64,000 nt of DNA. Origin: Marasmius tenuissimus. Its lineage: Eukaryota > Basidiomycota > Agaricomycetes > Agaricales > Marasmiaceae. Every line of letters begins with the position of its first letter. Position 1 is the stretch's first letter. Positions 44,010 through 57,500 of this stretch are shown in pieces. The position numbers and the translations under genes are program-made. The stretch is from positions 1,922,001 to 1,986,000 of the forward strand of contig JAQOTA010000060.1 of NCBI GenBank assembly GCA_029532415.1, written 5' to 3'. The notes beneath the pieces are model-generated. The model did no database searches. It worked only from the letters and a program-made list of their open reading frames with translations, and was not told where the DNA came from.

Positions 44010-44327
44010 GTCCATCCCAGGGTCCGTCGACGACTGAATTCGAAGGACACCCACCCGGTCAAAGCGGACCTCGGTCCCCCCCCCTACTATTATGAACATT
44101 TTTCCGGATTGTATGGTTCGAATTAGTGTTGCACTGTACTCACGTACCCACAACGGGATCAGTTCGCCTGTATTTAAACGCTGAATAGGGATTATCAAAG
44201 TATAACCGTACAGTACAGGACGATTGTAATTATGCATACCTTACATTGAGCCGAGACTGAAAAAACCATGGACGGATGTCTGTCTAAGTACTATAGTAAT
44301 GTCCTCAAACCCCCACCGACGCTACCG
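44010..44327. other. Convergent gap Zn2Cys6 gene / LETM1
   Basis: 318 bases with no gene; a C9 run at 44077-44085. Confidence 0.4.
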
Positions 44328-45710
44328 CTACCTCCGCTCCGTCAACAACAGAAGACGCCGAGGAATCGCGTCTTCGGGCGAGCTATCCTTCACAGACTCT
44401 AGCCACCACTTTAAACGAGACTCGCATTCCTTCAGGGTCAAGCCCTGACTGATGCTGTTGGAAGATTGGTTTTTTACGTTGAGCAAAACGTCAAGAACAT
44501 AACCCAGGTAAAGCGAGCTCACAATCCTCGTTCATCCAGTGCCTGCTGCATATCTTCCTTGGTCATGATGTTCAAGACGTCGTCCTTAATCATCAAGTGG
44601 TCGTCGCCACTGATGAAGCGTAGATGGCGGGTGATGCGCCACTTGCGTAGGAGGTCCGGGCCAAATGTTGGTAGCCTCAAGATACTGCGATGAAGTCGGT
44701 GTGGGTGCTGGGGACGCAGTATGAGTCTGGATTTTGACTCACCTGCAGACCATAGCGGCTGAGCCCGGATGTCTGAGGGCGGTGAGGGGTAGCTTGCCGT
44801 CTTGCGATTCGGCTTTGAGGGCAAGGAACCTAGGACGGGAAGTAGATATAGTTGAGAGGGCTTTCATAGTCTTCTTCCCTTCAATACGTTCGCGTTGCGA
44901 AGGAAGAAGACACGTAGAAGGCAGCATGAAAGGAGCGTAGAGTGCTATGATGGGTACGACCTCTTCTAAAAGACTGGCAATGATAAGGAAAGGGATGATT
45001 CTTGGATTCGTGAAGTCAGAGCGAATACATAGGGAGAGATCACTGCTGAACGCACTTATTGATGTCCTTCCTCTGCTGCTCTATCATCCTCCCTTCTATC
45101 CTCGTCAGTGGAACACCTCCGCTCTTCACTCTACGTTTGATGACCCTTATCTCGCCTTGTCGCGTGTATATGAGTTTAGCACCACGGAAGTAGAATTTCT
45201 AGAGGGAGTTCAGCATATGTGGGATCCACAGGAGGAGGCATAAACGAACCGTCATCTCCCATGCCGAATGCATGAGCTTGCGGAACATGTTCGCATCTGG
45301 AGGAGCCGGTTTCAGTATCCCCAGCTCCTCAGCGTTCTTGATATCCCGTTGTAAGGTAGCTTTGACACCTTCATTCTCGTCCTTTGGTGGTTGTGGAGAT
45401 GGAGAAGACGATGAGGTAGTGGTGGTCGTTTTCTTCGCCAATATGGGTTTGGGTTGTGACTTCGGTGTCGTTGAGCTAGCGTCGAGCTTTTTCGGAGCAG
45501 GATGTAGGTCCAACTTCTGTTTTCTCTGAGTAATAATTGGAGGAACGTCCTTCAACTCTGACGAGGTAGAGGTGGAAGGTGAGGCTGCTGATACATAGCG
45601 GACGCGGGCAACTTGAACTAGCGATCTGAGAACGCAAATTTTCGTGCAAGTCAATTCTATTTGGTTGTGCTTGAGAAGCAAGATATGTGCTTACCTCTGA
45701 AGAAACGCAT
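44328..45710 (-). CDS. LETM1-domain mitochondrial inner membrane protein
   Basis: Mitochondrial K+/H+ (or Ca2+) exchange protein of the LETM1/Mdm38/Ylh47 family, inner membrane. The N-terminus (MRFFRELTCTKICVLRSLVQ) is basic and Cys/Arg-rich like a presequence. Next is a low-complexity Ser/Thr/Lys/Pro region, then exon KFYFRGAKLIYTRQGEIRVI, KRRVKSGGVPLTRIEGRMIE, the membrane segment ISFLIIASLLEEVVPIIALY with APFMLPSTCLLPSQRERIE (the LETM1 hallmark), and the C-terminal ribosome-binding-like part RLPTFGPDLLRKWRITRHL, MTKEDMQQALDERGL. Exon 1 to 2 junction (38-nt intron, acceptor AATAG near 45668) is tentative. The product lacks EF-hands as in other fungi. Confidence 0.85.
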
Positions 45711-47263
45711 TGTGAACCGCCGTACGCAGCATTCGAACTTTTTGTGAAAGTTCGAGGAGAAGAAGGTTGAGCGGTTTGTTTTTCTCACGGCCGACTGGCC
45801 GTCGAGCGGACGCGACGACGGCAGAAACTGTACTACTCGACCAACGACTGTGGTACTCGAAAGCCCTCCATTAGATGCATCATATTGTAGCAATGTGCTG
45901 CGGACTGACATAGACTGGAATTCGAACTTTCGTTATCATTGATAAGGATATACATGAGAAAAGCCACCGCACAAGCTGCGTGAAATTTAGTGTTTAAGCC
46001 TCTCAGTACCACCTGATAACCGCGAAAGCCACACGGGTCGGTTTCGAAAGAATTCCATTGACTAACTCTCTCAGCGACAGGACCAATGAATTGGGTTTGC
46101 GAGAGACCTTGGGCGTCGATGACCGTGCAATCGCGCAGGAGGTCTCGATATGTCCTTGGGCCGTGTTTTAATGAAAGAACAAAATTGAATGAGAGTCTGA
46201 TTGACGCTGGGTTGACGAAAGGATTGTCACAAAACGTCGACATGTTTGTGGCTTGAATGCGAGGAGTCAGAAGACCGGTATGTGTGGGTTTTGCGCGATT
46301 GAACTGGTCTCGTAATAGATCGTGAAGGGTTCGGGGACGTGAAAGTACCCGTTTGTGTCAGAATAGCAGTAAGAACGTCCAGTGCTGCAGGTGTCGAGCC
46401 CTCAGGCCTCAATTCACTTACATGTGAGCCGTTGTAGTAGAGCGCGCAAGTGAGCGTTGTTCACTTGATCAGTTGTTTCTAGAACACTAAGGGAAAGTCG
46501 CTGCGTGGATTCCGGATGCGCATCTTTGCGGGGTCCCGGCATCATCATGATGTCGAACCCGCAAATAGAGTGCCTCCTTTCGTATGTGGTGTGATAATAT
46601 TCGCCACGGTGAAGCAAGCCAGCCTGTACGTAGCCTGTCACTGACAGGTTCATATGGCAAAATGAAGTCTCTCGAGATTCCCGCTGTCTTGGGGTAAGTA
46701 CCCTCAGATCCTCGCCAATGGGTCGCCTTCCGAGCGATGAGAATCAAAGTGTTTCCCAAGCTTTCCGAGTCCTTTAAAGGTGTTATGTCCTGTTATGACG
46801 GTTAGTTTATCCGAAGAAGCAGACGCACACAGTCGATAGTTCAGCACAGAGAGCCAATAAAGAGCTCAGCGAGTAGTGAGACTGAGGCCAGCACCGATCG
46901 TAGCGGTGGAAGCAAGCAGGAGAGAAGGTCCAAGCTGAGGAGTTGACGATGGGACCGTGGAGAGGCCGGAGTGTTCCATCGTAACCCTCGCAGAAGCGCG
47001 TGCCTGCCTGATCCGGCAGACACATGCCCAGTTTGGGTGCAAATTTGGATGCTACTTTCTTTAGCCCCCGACGATATGGCTAATTCACCCCATGAAGAAT
47101 TCCAACAAGGAGATTTATCCGGATGAACCTCTATTGGGAAGTGTAAGCAGTATTGCCTCTCATCGACCCGATTTCAAAGGTTTGCGTGATAGTGCGTGAT
47201 ACAGTTGTACATGTTTGGGATCTTATTTCTTTTGTCACTGTGGTAGCATCATGGTCACCTTCA
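45711..47263. other. Region with minus-strand open frames, no recognised product
   Basis: Successive minus-strand frames (45833-46243, 46227-46412, 46414-46653, 46807-47025) nearly cover 1.2 kb, as if exons of one gene, with GTAAGT-like borders such as 46420. None shows a domain, and the frames contain no long clear match. It may be an unrecognised fast-evolving gene, a decayed gene, or chance. Left unassigned. Confidence 0.25.
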
Positions 47264-47270
47264 TATAAAA
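47264..47270 (+). promoter_or_regulatory. TATA box of the APS kinase gene
   Basis: TATAAAA lies 80 bases upstream of the ATG at 47350, followed by a CT-rich tract. This fits a regulated, highly expressed sulfur assimilation gene. Confidence 0.55.
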
Positions 47271-47349
47271 ATACCTTGGAATAGAGGCCAAGGTTCATCC
47301 TATACCTCAGTCCACTTCTCAAACAACTACAATCATCTCCTCCCACGCA

Positions 47350-48123
47350 ATGGCCAGCACCAACATTGTTTTCCACCCCGGCACTGTCGGCTCTGACGAG
47401 CGAAATGACCTCCTCAAGCAGAAGGGTGCCACCATTTGGCTCACTGGCCTAAGCGCCAGCGGAAAAGTATGTTTCATCACTGAAATCTTTCGAGCTGACG
47501 ATTAAATCCGGTCGTTCCAGTCTACGATTGCTTGTGCCTTGGAACAACACCTCCTACATCTCAACAAGCACGCATACCGATTGGATGGTGACAACATCCG
47601 GTTTGGCTTGTGCAAGGACTTGGGATTCGACGAAAAATCGCGCAATGAGAACATCCGGCGTATTGGAGAGGTGAGCATCCATCGTTCTCGAGCTTAATGT
47701 CGACTTGAACGTGTGCTCTTCCAGGTCTCCAGGCTTTTCGCAGATTCGACATGCATAGCGATAACCGCCTTCATCTCACCATACCGGAAAGACCGTGATA
47801 CTGCTCGTGAAATGCATATCAAGACCGGTCTTCCCTTCATCGAAGTATTCATCGATGCCCCCTTAGAAGTCGTTGAGAAACGTGACCCCAAGGGACTCTA
47901 CAAGAAGGCCCGCGCTGGGGAGATCAAAGGTGCGTCTCGTCGCACCTCTATCTAACCCTGTGAACAGTTACTCATTGCTTCCCACTCTTTAGATTTTACC
48001 GGAATTTCTGCACCTTACGAAGCACCGCTCAACCCGGAGATCTACATAAACACTGCGGAAACAGAGGTCGTGGACAGCGTCAAGATGATTGCCGACTATC
48101 TGACTGAGCACCAATACATATGA
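47350..48123 (+). CDS. MET14: Adenylylsulfate kinase (APS kinase)
   Basis: Converts APS to PAPS in sulfate assimilation, cytosolic. Five exons (47350-47466, 47521-47670, 47725-47929, 47993-48123) join in phase to about 200 residues, usual length. Motifs: [15 protein letters not shown] then TIA (P-loop), [48 protein letters not shown] (PAPS motif), and [40 protein letters not shown]. The C-terminal [14 protein letters not shown] is also conserved. Note: the first four intron-exon joins include phase 0 and phase 1 junctions that all agree. Upstream TATA box is clear. Confidence 0.97.
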
Positions 48124-49088
48124 CCACCGTGGCCCCCATCCTGCTCGGACGCCGCCCCGTTTTCTTTGCTTTCGAGACGCTGATTTATACACATATTGGA
48201 TGTATGTACACACTGCTTTGCTTCACTGTAACCTCGCCCCTCAGTAGATTAGAATCAACGCACGAAGATCAACCCTGTACGCAGCCTGTCAGAGCCACTG
48301 CACCTCCGAGGCGCCAGGTAAGGACCGTGAGGTTGTTTCGGGCAGCGATTCGGATGCTGACTGGATGAACTTCCGGTGACGTTCAAGCGAAACAACCTGG
48401 CGCAGATGACGTAACGGAGAAAGCGCCCGGGCACCGGATGTTCACAATCAAAGAAAGTAACTAAGTTCTTCTACAGACTACCACAACGGGAAATGATTCT
48501 CCAGAAAGGCTGGCAAGTGGATAATCCCTACGTGCGGCTTTTCTAGTACTGTGCATATCGGCGGGTATTTTAAAGCATCGTTGACGCTTTCCCATCTCCC
48601 ATGTAGAAAAGTTGGCCTGAGGACCACTGCCCGCTCAGGAGGTTCGTTCACCTGTTGATGATCATTCTGTCACTCTGGTGTTTTCAACTGGCAGGGCCCT
48701 GATCAAGCCCGTGCTGAGCGTATGCTCTATGGCCTTTTTCTATCCATAAGCGCTCAATTTGTTTTCCATACGTCATACTTCGAGGGGTGCGTATAGAAGG
48801 GACTCATGAGCAGAACACCGCCAAAGGTTCGTGTCATACTTCTAGTTCTTGTCCATCAATTTGACGGCAACCGGAAGACGCTCATTGTCCTCAATGCTTG
48901 ACCCGGGAGTCTCAAACACGGTCGGAGCCTGTCGGAGCCTCTCCAGAGGAGGAGCCCCAACTCGGGATTAACTTCTTTGGTGCAGGAATCAGTCCTTGCT
49001 TGACAGTCTCGTGGACATCAGTGGATGAGATACTGCAGCTCGCTGGTATCTACAATCGCTACCAGCAAAACCCCATTCTTGAAGTATC
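48124..49088. other. Intergenic region, no gene recognised
   Basis: 0.96 kb between APS kinase and COG5 (convergent). Short plus-strand frames 48120-48368 and 48898-49245 are shadows of intron or antisense sequence. No RNA gene seen. Confidence 0.4.
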
Positions 49089-52000
49089 CTATCTAGCTGA
49101 GTTCTTCAGTACTTTACGTGCCAACTCGACATATTCTTCGGCCTCCTCCATGTTCGTCTCGTCGTTGGCACTGAGCTTCTCCCAACGATCCAGCCCTGAC
49201 TCTACCAACGACCAAACCTGCTGTTCTGAATGCTCGTCCACGTAACGCACGTACTCGGCATCTTGCCAGCCGTGATAAGTGTGCGGTAGTGGAAGTGGCG
49301 ACCGAACGAGAATGTGGTTCAGGACAATCAATGGTGGAAGTCCTGAAGTATGGGCAGCTGAAGCAAGATGCGCGTTGTCCAAGAACAACAATGGTCTGTC
49401 ATGAAATTGAGTAGCCGCTCTCATAAAACCGACTGGGAGGTACGCACCTCATGGCTCTCAGAGCGACGTATTCATCCCCGATACTATCAAGACTGTCTCC
49501 ACGTTTCGTCTGTGGATCGATCATGAATGCGTTCAAAGCGAACTCAAGTTCCGTCGTGTCAGTTGTCATCTGGAGTTTCCCGCTCTCACTCAGAGGCCGT
49601 GTGATGGAAACATGGATCACATAAATCTTGAGGACAAACTTGACGATCGATACCACCCTAAATGCGACTTTGGTAAGGAGAAAAGCATCTGCGAGGCTGG
49701 AAAGATCCGCACCATTTTTGCATGTCTTCGCCAATTTGGAACCTACTCAAAATCTCCGTCCTAATGAGCGAAAGCTTGTCGACGAGGTCTTTCATGTACA
49801 AGCTCGCCCCGCCCATTCCTGCAGTGGGGTCCGACTTTCCAAAGTCTGTTCGATGTACGCGGTCGATAATATTGCCCAAATCCCGTTTGATGGCGGTCGA
49901 CACTGGCTCTACGATGCGATTATAAGCCTGCTCTAGTTTCTGTTGGATCCGTTAGTCACTTTCAAGAGAGGAAGAAAATAATCACTACCTCTGTTCCTGG
50001 CCGTAATATTCGAGAGACGTCTTCCAGGTGCTCATCAAACAATTTGAGTACTTTCGCGTGACAATGGTACAGGAACGTAGCCAGCGAACTGTTTACGACT
50101 TGAGTTGGTGTAGCCGAAGGACCGACTAGCGTCACTGCAGAACGATCTCGAGCAACCTTGTGAGAGGTGAATGAGGACGGCCCTTAGTATGGTAGGCAAA
50201 GCGAACAACATACCAAGGCTTCGGTCCTCGAAAGGATCATGTCTATACTCGCCAGCACGTTCTTTGCCACTGATCGTACCAACAAAGGATCGAACCTTGC
50301 AGAATCCAACTCGTTGGCAAAGGTCCTTGTAACATTCACGGCCTCGGTAAGTCCTGGTGGAGTGCGAGACCCACCCGCGAATGATTGCCCGACCATCTCA
50401 CTAAGCTTGTTGGAAGAACGCGTGAGGTACTGAGACTCAAAAGCGCTCAGTGCTCGTAGTACTAGGACCGTTTCCGGACTGTAGGAGGTTATCATTGGGG
50501 CCTCGCTGAAGATGACGAACACACACGGACCTCTGGTGAGTATGGATGTAAACGGTATCGGTGTACAAGGCTACTTTCGCAAAGAACTCATGGAAGAGTC
50601 GAAGGAGCCGAGGGTAACCATTGCTTAGAGTCTGCTGTAGAAAGGCCGACCCTAAGAGCTTATCTTAGCCACCAACACATTCTTTTGATCAACTGTGGAA
50701 CGAACCTCTGGAAGCATCTCGTGCTGTCTTCTCCAGTGAGCGACTGAGGGAGGTCCAGAATGCTGAGCTTGGTGTATTCTCGAGGAGCTGAGTGAAAGTT
50801 AGGATGAGGAGGGCTCTATGTATCCACACACGACGAGCTGACCTTCATTGCTTCATCAAGGAAAACTACCTGAGAAGTCGTGTCCTTTTTCAGCTTCAGC
50901 ACCTTTTCAAGCGTGTAAACCTGTATATAAGCACCGTCAAAACGCGTTCCATATCGGAAGGTCCACAAGACTATCGATAGGGAGAACCGGGCCATTAGCG
51001 ACAACTTACCTTCACACAACAATCGGACATCTCTTCGATCATTTTTTCCAGCCTTGCCCACAGGGCTACGCTCCATTGGGGAGCTGTGACATTGGTGGGC
51101 TCCGTCCTGACACGGGATCTGTACAAAGTCGGTGACGCCGTTTGAGGCGAACTGGTAACCGGATCTATCAAAAGGAACGGGCAGACTTGGTAAGTCGCGG
51201 GTAAGTGTTGGTTTCATGAGGGTCTAAACACCTTTTCCTGAGGCGTCTTTGGAAATCTTGTTCATGTCGAACGCGCTTCGTATTCGCTCCTCTACAGCTT
51301 GTGCGAGGTCTGAGATGAGACTCTGAACAAGCTGAGGAAGAACCCGGAGGTTGTAAGCAGTTTGAAGAGAAGACGCCAGCAATGATTGATTCTGGGTGAT
51401 GTTCAGTACGTAGTGATAGACAACTAAAGAATGTGCAGTTTACTAGAGTCGTCAATCCGGTCAACACCATGTTCTCCATCTCGTTTGTGACCTTGGTGCG
51501 AGCTTCTTCTAAGAAAGGTACGAAAGCCTCCACGGCTGATATCGAACGGAGGGAGGTGTTGTTAAGTGATGATGGTATGCTGATGGCCTCCTCCGACTCT
51601 AGCGCTGTTTCATTGTTGTCCTTGCCATCATTGGGACCATCCAGAAGGGCAACTTGATATACCAACGTGCTTCATTATCCAGATTGTACAAAAGCCTTAG
51701 CACATCACTCACCTAATTCTGCTATACTTAGAGCAGCTTTGGCAATCGTACGCTCCTTCTCGTCTTCTATGTCACCGTTCAAGGTCACAGAGCGATCCAT
51801 CGGTTTAGATACCTCCTTATTGGAATCCCTTCCTGGTAACGACTCCATTTCCGACATTTGACTCGCGAGTCTGCGTGCCAACACCACAAAACGCGACGTG
51901 CGGCGAAGCATGTCGGAGGCTTGCTGGAACTTTTGAAGACGCGTTACATTCTCCTGCATTGACTGATAGGGTATGCGGATTTTGAGCCTCAACCTATGGC

Positions 52001-52393
52001 AGCACGTCAGTTGATTCGTACAGACTTTTTGTAGAGGCCTTACTTATCCACCGACGTGTTCAAATCGGTGAGCCCAGTTCGTACGGATGTCAGCGACCCC
52101 GACAGATCATTTGCGCTCGCTGCTTGCGCAAGTAGTTGCTCGTGGTGGGATGTAACTAGAGCTTTTATCTGCCTCGCAACATCGTCTATTCCGCTCGAGA
52201 GTTTGGAGATTGCAAGTGATATGTCTTCTGATTTTGTTGACGCTTCAGGCGGATTCAACTTGGTTGCCGATTTTCCTGTACTCGTGGCCTGTGCGTTTCC
52301 TGGAAGTGGATACGGCTCTCCGGCAAGAATAGCATTGGCATAATCATTTGGATCGAAGATGGGAGAAGCAAAGACAGAATAGTCAAGGGACAT
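49089..52393 (-). CDS. COG5: Conserved oligomeric Golgi complex subunit 5
   Basis: Component of the COG tether for intra-Golgi retrograde vesicles. The ATG at 52393 (MSLDYSVFASPIFDPNDYAN) opens FDPNDYANAILAGEPY, the typical COG5 start, then a coiled coil HHEQLLAQAASANDLSGSLT, RIPYQSMQENVTRLQKFQQA, SDMLRRTSRFVVLARRLASQ. Later segments include AFVPFLEEARTKVTNEME, LLASSLQTAYNLRVLPQLVQ, VFLDEAMKVLENTPSSAFWT, LSRSLEKTARDASRGSAFLQ, VNVTRTFANELDSARFDPLL and a C-terminal HGWQDAEYVRYVDEH with a Glu/Arg-rich end (EEAEEYVELARKVL). About 10 short introns join in phase. A few exon borders in the middle are approximate. The length is normal for COG5 of fungi. Confidence 0.88.
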
Positions 52394-52603
52394 GAGGCCT
52401 CTGCACGCTGGGTGGTGATAATTTCATACACGTGTGAGCGTGCAGGGGAAGTGGAGGAGGTCCGTGCACCCACGCGCGCTACGGAACGTGACGTCAAAGG
52501 CATCTTCCGGCTACGCGTATCCACGGTCCACCTCAATTCCACCGCAACCTGACAGGACCCACCATCCTTCCTTCCCTCCTTACCACCATCATCTCACAGT
52601 CGG

Positions 52604-54118
52604 ATGGCCTATTCGTATTATCAGCAATATAGCCCCAGTAACTGGGGCACAAATCGAGTTCGTCTCAACCTTTGTCTGACCCTCCCGCAGACCGATACTT
52701 ATCTCGCACTCTGTTGCTGTTTTTAGTTCCAGTTTGGAGCTCCACCAGCGCCATCTTTCCATCCTCAACCCTCTTGTACGTTCGATGTATCTCTCAACTT
52801 GGACGAGTCTTTTCTAACCGTTCTGATTTGTGGCTCTGTGCAGGGGGAGGTGTTGATTTTTATCGCGCCCATGCTCCTAGCTCAGATATGTGAGCGTTCT
52901 CCCTCCTTCTTTCCTCTTTTAGCGAAGGAAACTAAATTACGATCCTCAAAAATCCTCAGATCTCTCTTCGATCATGCCTGGAACAGAGTCAGAGACCATC
53001 GTCATTACGGCTCAGGTTCACACTTTGGTGGGATACGTGGTGTGGGAGTACACGAGGCGCGTCACTGGCACAATCGTATATACGGCGGCATGGTAGTATT
53101 TCGTTCATCCTAGGGTTTTGATCCAGCGCTGACTCGGTTCTGTAGGGCGACCTTGGACAAATGTCTCCGGAAGAGATGGGCCATGCAGCTGCCTACGAAG
53201 CTTATCGTACCTGGATTCACAACAAGTACATGTACGAGCCACTCAGTGGAGATCGGGAGCGCCAACGTGAAGGCATCATAGGCCTTGCTGTAGCGGAAGG
53301 TATGTTTTATATGTGGACTCAGATGTGTAATGGCCACTCGAACTCCACACGCAGCCTCAAGGTTGCTGCAATCTTCTCCTCGAGGCATGGATCCGTTCAT
53401 GCGCCAGGTCGCTGCAGAAGCGGCGGCAGCTACGGCTTCCGAACTCTATTACTGGGTAAGGTATCTCTGTCACCGGACTACGCCGATTTCTCATAGATGT
53501 TCTACCCAGAGCCGCGATCGAGATGAAGGGGACATACGGGGTCGCTCCCTTCGGGGATCACACCGAGGCTCTTACGATGAGTATGACGATCCCTACGCCT
53601 ACGACTCAGATCTTTTGTTCTCCTCTCGTCGAGGGCGATCGCACTCGCGTATGCGGTCGCGTTCAGCTTCCCACCGCCACCCACTACTCTCGTATGCAGG
53701 ATCCGATCCGGGAATGGGCGCAGGAATGCCCATTCCCAGTGTAGCTAGCTCCGTCAGCTACAGTGGTCACGTTGGGTCCTACCCCAACCATTACAGCGGC
53801 GGAATGATGCCCTTGGGCACTTCTCCGCCTCAATACGCAACCAGCACGCCGATGGTCATGGGCTCCTCGTATTACAACAATGGATACAACACCGGGTATG
53901 TTCGCCCAAGGAGCGCGAGCATGAACATGGGCTACGGCTATTATCCTCAGACGCCACAGACTCAATATGTGAGCGCTGGAGGGGTGGTTCATGTTCCAAG
54001 TCCCAATCCAGCCAATTCACTCGTGGTGTACACGAAGTCGTCCAAACACCATAAACATAGGCATCACCGCTCTCGCAGCAAGTACAGGCGGTCTCGTAGC
54101 AGATCGTACTCGCGATGA
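52604..54118 (+). CDS. DUF3759-like cytosolic protein with Arg/Ser and His/Lys-rich tail
   Basis: Unknown function. Exons from ATG 52604 (MAYSYYQQYSPSNWG) join to a Pro-rich QFGAPPAPSFHPQPS, GGVDFYRAHAPSSD, then a conserved block AWNRVRDHRHYGSGSHF, HEARHWHNRIYGGMGDLGQM, PEEMGHAAAYEAYRTWIHN, EPLSGDRERQREGIIGLAVA, and AAAEAAAATASELYY. The HEARHWHxxIYGG...GHAAAYEAYR pattern is similar to DUF3759 of fungal proteins. After that comes a long tail rich in Ser/Arg (SRRGRSHSRMRSRS), then Tyr/Gly/Ser repeats and a final KSSKHHKHRHHRSRSKYRR tail. The conserved region has His/Trp residues typical of small soluble globular proteins. Confidence 0.72.
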
Positions 54119-54537
54119 AGGCTCCATCGCGCTATCATTCGTGGACCACATCATTTCGACCATGCCTAGTCACATCTGATTGTACGATGTCTGCTCTCGA
54201 CACGAAACTTGCGTTCGGTTTTTCTCGTTCGAAGTTAACATGTTCGAAACCAGCTTGATGATTACTCACTTGTACTTGTACTGTATTATACTGCTTTCAT
54301 CCTTGTAAATTCCTTTAACATATTCTAGTTGTGCTTTCTGCCACAGAATATACACTTCTGCAGCTGAATGCGACGTGGGCTTCGCGTTACAAGTGCCCAG
54401 CCTTCCTGGGCCCCAGCCGAGTGTCCGCGTCGACCGTCGATTTCGATCGTGATATTTGTCACTATTTGGTAGCCATCCACGGCACCGCCGTTTTTTTTCT
54501 AACAACCACCATCAATCGACCTCGACTCGACCCAACT
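54119..54537. other. Intergenic region upstream of eIF3c
   Basis: About 0.42 kb; a CT-rich tract and ACCATCAAT precede the eIF3c start. No gene. Confidence 0.4.
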
Positions 54538-57500
54538 ATGTCGCGATTCTTCAGACAAGCAGGCGACTCCGATTCTGACACTGAATCATCCGAGGATGAG
54601 CTCATGTCCAGCGGGGACGAAGCCCCAGCTCCCAAAACCAGCACCGCAAAACCAGCCATGTCCCGTTTCCTGCGAACCGCCGGTTCAGATTCCAGTGACT
54701 CGTCGTCTTCCGATGAAGAGGAGAGCGACAGCGATGAAAGCGATGCTCCTAAAACTAAGAAGCCTAGTTTTATGAGGAGCGATTCGGAGGACGAGGAAAG
54801 CGAAGAGGAAGGGAAGGGTGGGATTAGGATTTTGAGTGCGCAGGAGAAGAGGCTTGCTGAGATGGAGGCTTCTGGGAAGGTTATGGAGAATGCGCTCAAA
54901 ATCAATGATTGGGTTGCGATATCGAATGGTGAGTGAGAAAGAGTTGTATCGTTGTATCAAGGTTTTATGTGAGTTTTGACGAAACCGATCTGCAAAAAAA
55001 GAATTTGACAAGTTGGCGAGGATGGTTCAACGACAGCATAATGTGTCTGAGCCTATACCGCCTCTGTATATCAAGACTCTTACTACCCTCGAAACCTCGG
55101 TGACTACCACGATCGCGAAGGAGAAGGAGGCGAAGAAGAAAATGAACGCGACGAATGCGAAGGCGTTGACAGCAACAAAACAGAAAGTCCGCAAGGCAGC
55201 GAAGGAATATGAAAAGGACATCACCAAGTATCAGGCGGTTAGTTTGGGTTCCAAATTTTCCGAATCGATGCTCACGTAGAGTCGTAAAGGATCCTGAAGC
55301 TTTCGAACGAGAGTACGCGGCTGCGACCGCAAAAGAACAACCCGCTGCAGCTGGAGCGAGAGCCCCAGCTGCCACTCAAGCTGCCGCGGATGATGACGAA
55401 GGATTCCAGCAAGTCGGGCCTGTGGGCAAGGCATTGACAACGGAAGGAATCTACAAGAACCTACAGCTCGTGCAAGAAGCTCGAGGCAAAAAGGTATGCT
55501 CTCAATGGTGTGCTCCTCTCCGTTGCAATCACTCACTCCTGATCTTTCCTCAGAATACTGACCGCGCTGATCAAATCCGGATTTTAGAACAACTCCTCAA
55601 AGTCGCCGTCACTTCGTACCAGCGTATACGGGTCCTCCTCGCCCTTGTCTCTTCACGTTTCGATTTTAACTCCTCCACCACCACATACATGCCGACCGAT
55701 CTTTGGCTCTCTGCGCAGCGGGAGGTCGATCAGCTTATTGCCATCGTCGCGTCTGATTCTCAATATTCCATCCAAGAAATCACTGAGGAATATGATGAAC
55801 TGGTCGAACGCTCGCCTGCAACCGAAAAAGATGGTGTTGTCCGCGTTCGAGGTAGCATAATAAGCTTCATCGACCGGCTAGACGATGAGTTCACGCGGAG
55901 TCTTCAAAATATCGATCCCCATGGAACGGAGTACGTGGAGCGTTTGAAAGATGAAAAAGTGCTCTATTCCACGATTTGTCGGGCTCAGGCGTTCTACGAA
56001 AAGAACAAACAGGAGGAACCCCTTGGTCGGGTCATTATGCGACGGCTGGAGCACATATATTCCAAGGTGTGTGTAGTTGTTACGCAAGGCCCAGTCGTTC
56101 TTTTGGTGATGTTCATTTTATTTTTGCGTGTAGCCCGACCCTGTAGTTCAAGCATTGGAGAATGCTACAGACGCACCGGATCAAAAGCCCTCCCTCACAC
56201 TCTCTTCTAAAGGCTCAACACGCGATCTCATCCATGGTCTTTGTGCGCATTTGTACAAGTCAGGGAACTCCCTTCTTCGTACTCGTGCTATGCTGAGCCA
56301 CATCTACCACTACGCTCTGCACAACGATTTCCACACCGCACGAGACATGCTTTTGATGTCCCATCTCCAGGAGACCATCCATTCCGCCGACGTTGCCACA
56401 CAGATTCTGTATAACAGAACTGTCGTTCAACTTGGTCTCTGTGCGTTCAGATCAGGGTTGATCAAGGAATCTCAGACGCTACTCCAGGACATCTTCACGA
56501 CTCAGCGCGTCAAGGAGTTGTTAGCTCAAGGTGTCCATCAACAACGGTTCCAGGTGCTCACGCCGGAGCAGGAGAAGGCGGAGAAGCAACGCCAGCTGCC
56601 CTTCCACATGCACATCAACACGGAGTTGTTGGAGGCTGCGTTCTTGGTGTCGAGCATGCTCGTCGAGATCCCCTTGCTTGCTAGTATCGATTCGGAGGAG
56701 TTGAAGAGAAAGGCGATCTCGAAACCGTTCAGGCGGTTGCTCGATTTTGCGGACCGTCAGGTGTTCACTGGTCCGCCGGAGAGCACGAGGGATCATATCA
56801 TGCAAGCTAGCAAGGCGTTGCAGGATGGTGAATGGCAGAAATGTCGTGATCTCATTCAGAGCATCAAGATCTGGAGTCTTATGCCTGAAGTGGCGAATGT
56901 CAAGGAGATGTTGGCGAGGTGAGCAACTATGATTCACGATTCTGAAAAAACCGACATTGATCGTCTCGTTGCAGGCGGATACAGGAGCAGGGGCTTCGTA
57001 CGTACCTGTTCACTTACGCGCCGCACTACAGCACGCTTTCCCTGTCGTTGCTTGCGAGGACATTTGACCTCCCCCTGCGATCTGTGACCTCCATCGTCTC
57101 GAAGATGATTTGGAGCGAGGAGCTTTCTGCGTCTTTGGATCAGTCGGGCGGTGTTATTATATTCCATCGTATTGAGGTATCGCGGCAGCAACAACTGGCT
57201 CTTATGATTGCGGAGAAGATCAATGCTATTGCGGACCAAAACGAGAAGAACTTGGATGCGAAAGTGGGCGGCGGTGCTGGCTGGGGTGACCGGGCAGATG
57301 GGAAACAGGGCGAGAAGAGAGGGAACAGATGCAGGAGAGAAGAGGGAAGCGTGAAGGGACTCGGGGAGCACGTGGTGGTCGTGGAAGAGGTGGACGATTT
57401 GCGCAAGGATTGGGACAGACAGCGCAGAGAACATGACCTCCCTGACGCTCCCTCTGTACATGTACCATTACCTCACCATGTATATTCTTCTTTCGTCCGA

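Noticed and set aside
48898..49245. Plus-strand 115-residue frame
   Set aside because: It is antisense to the last exon of COG5 and shows no independent domain.
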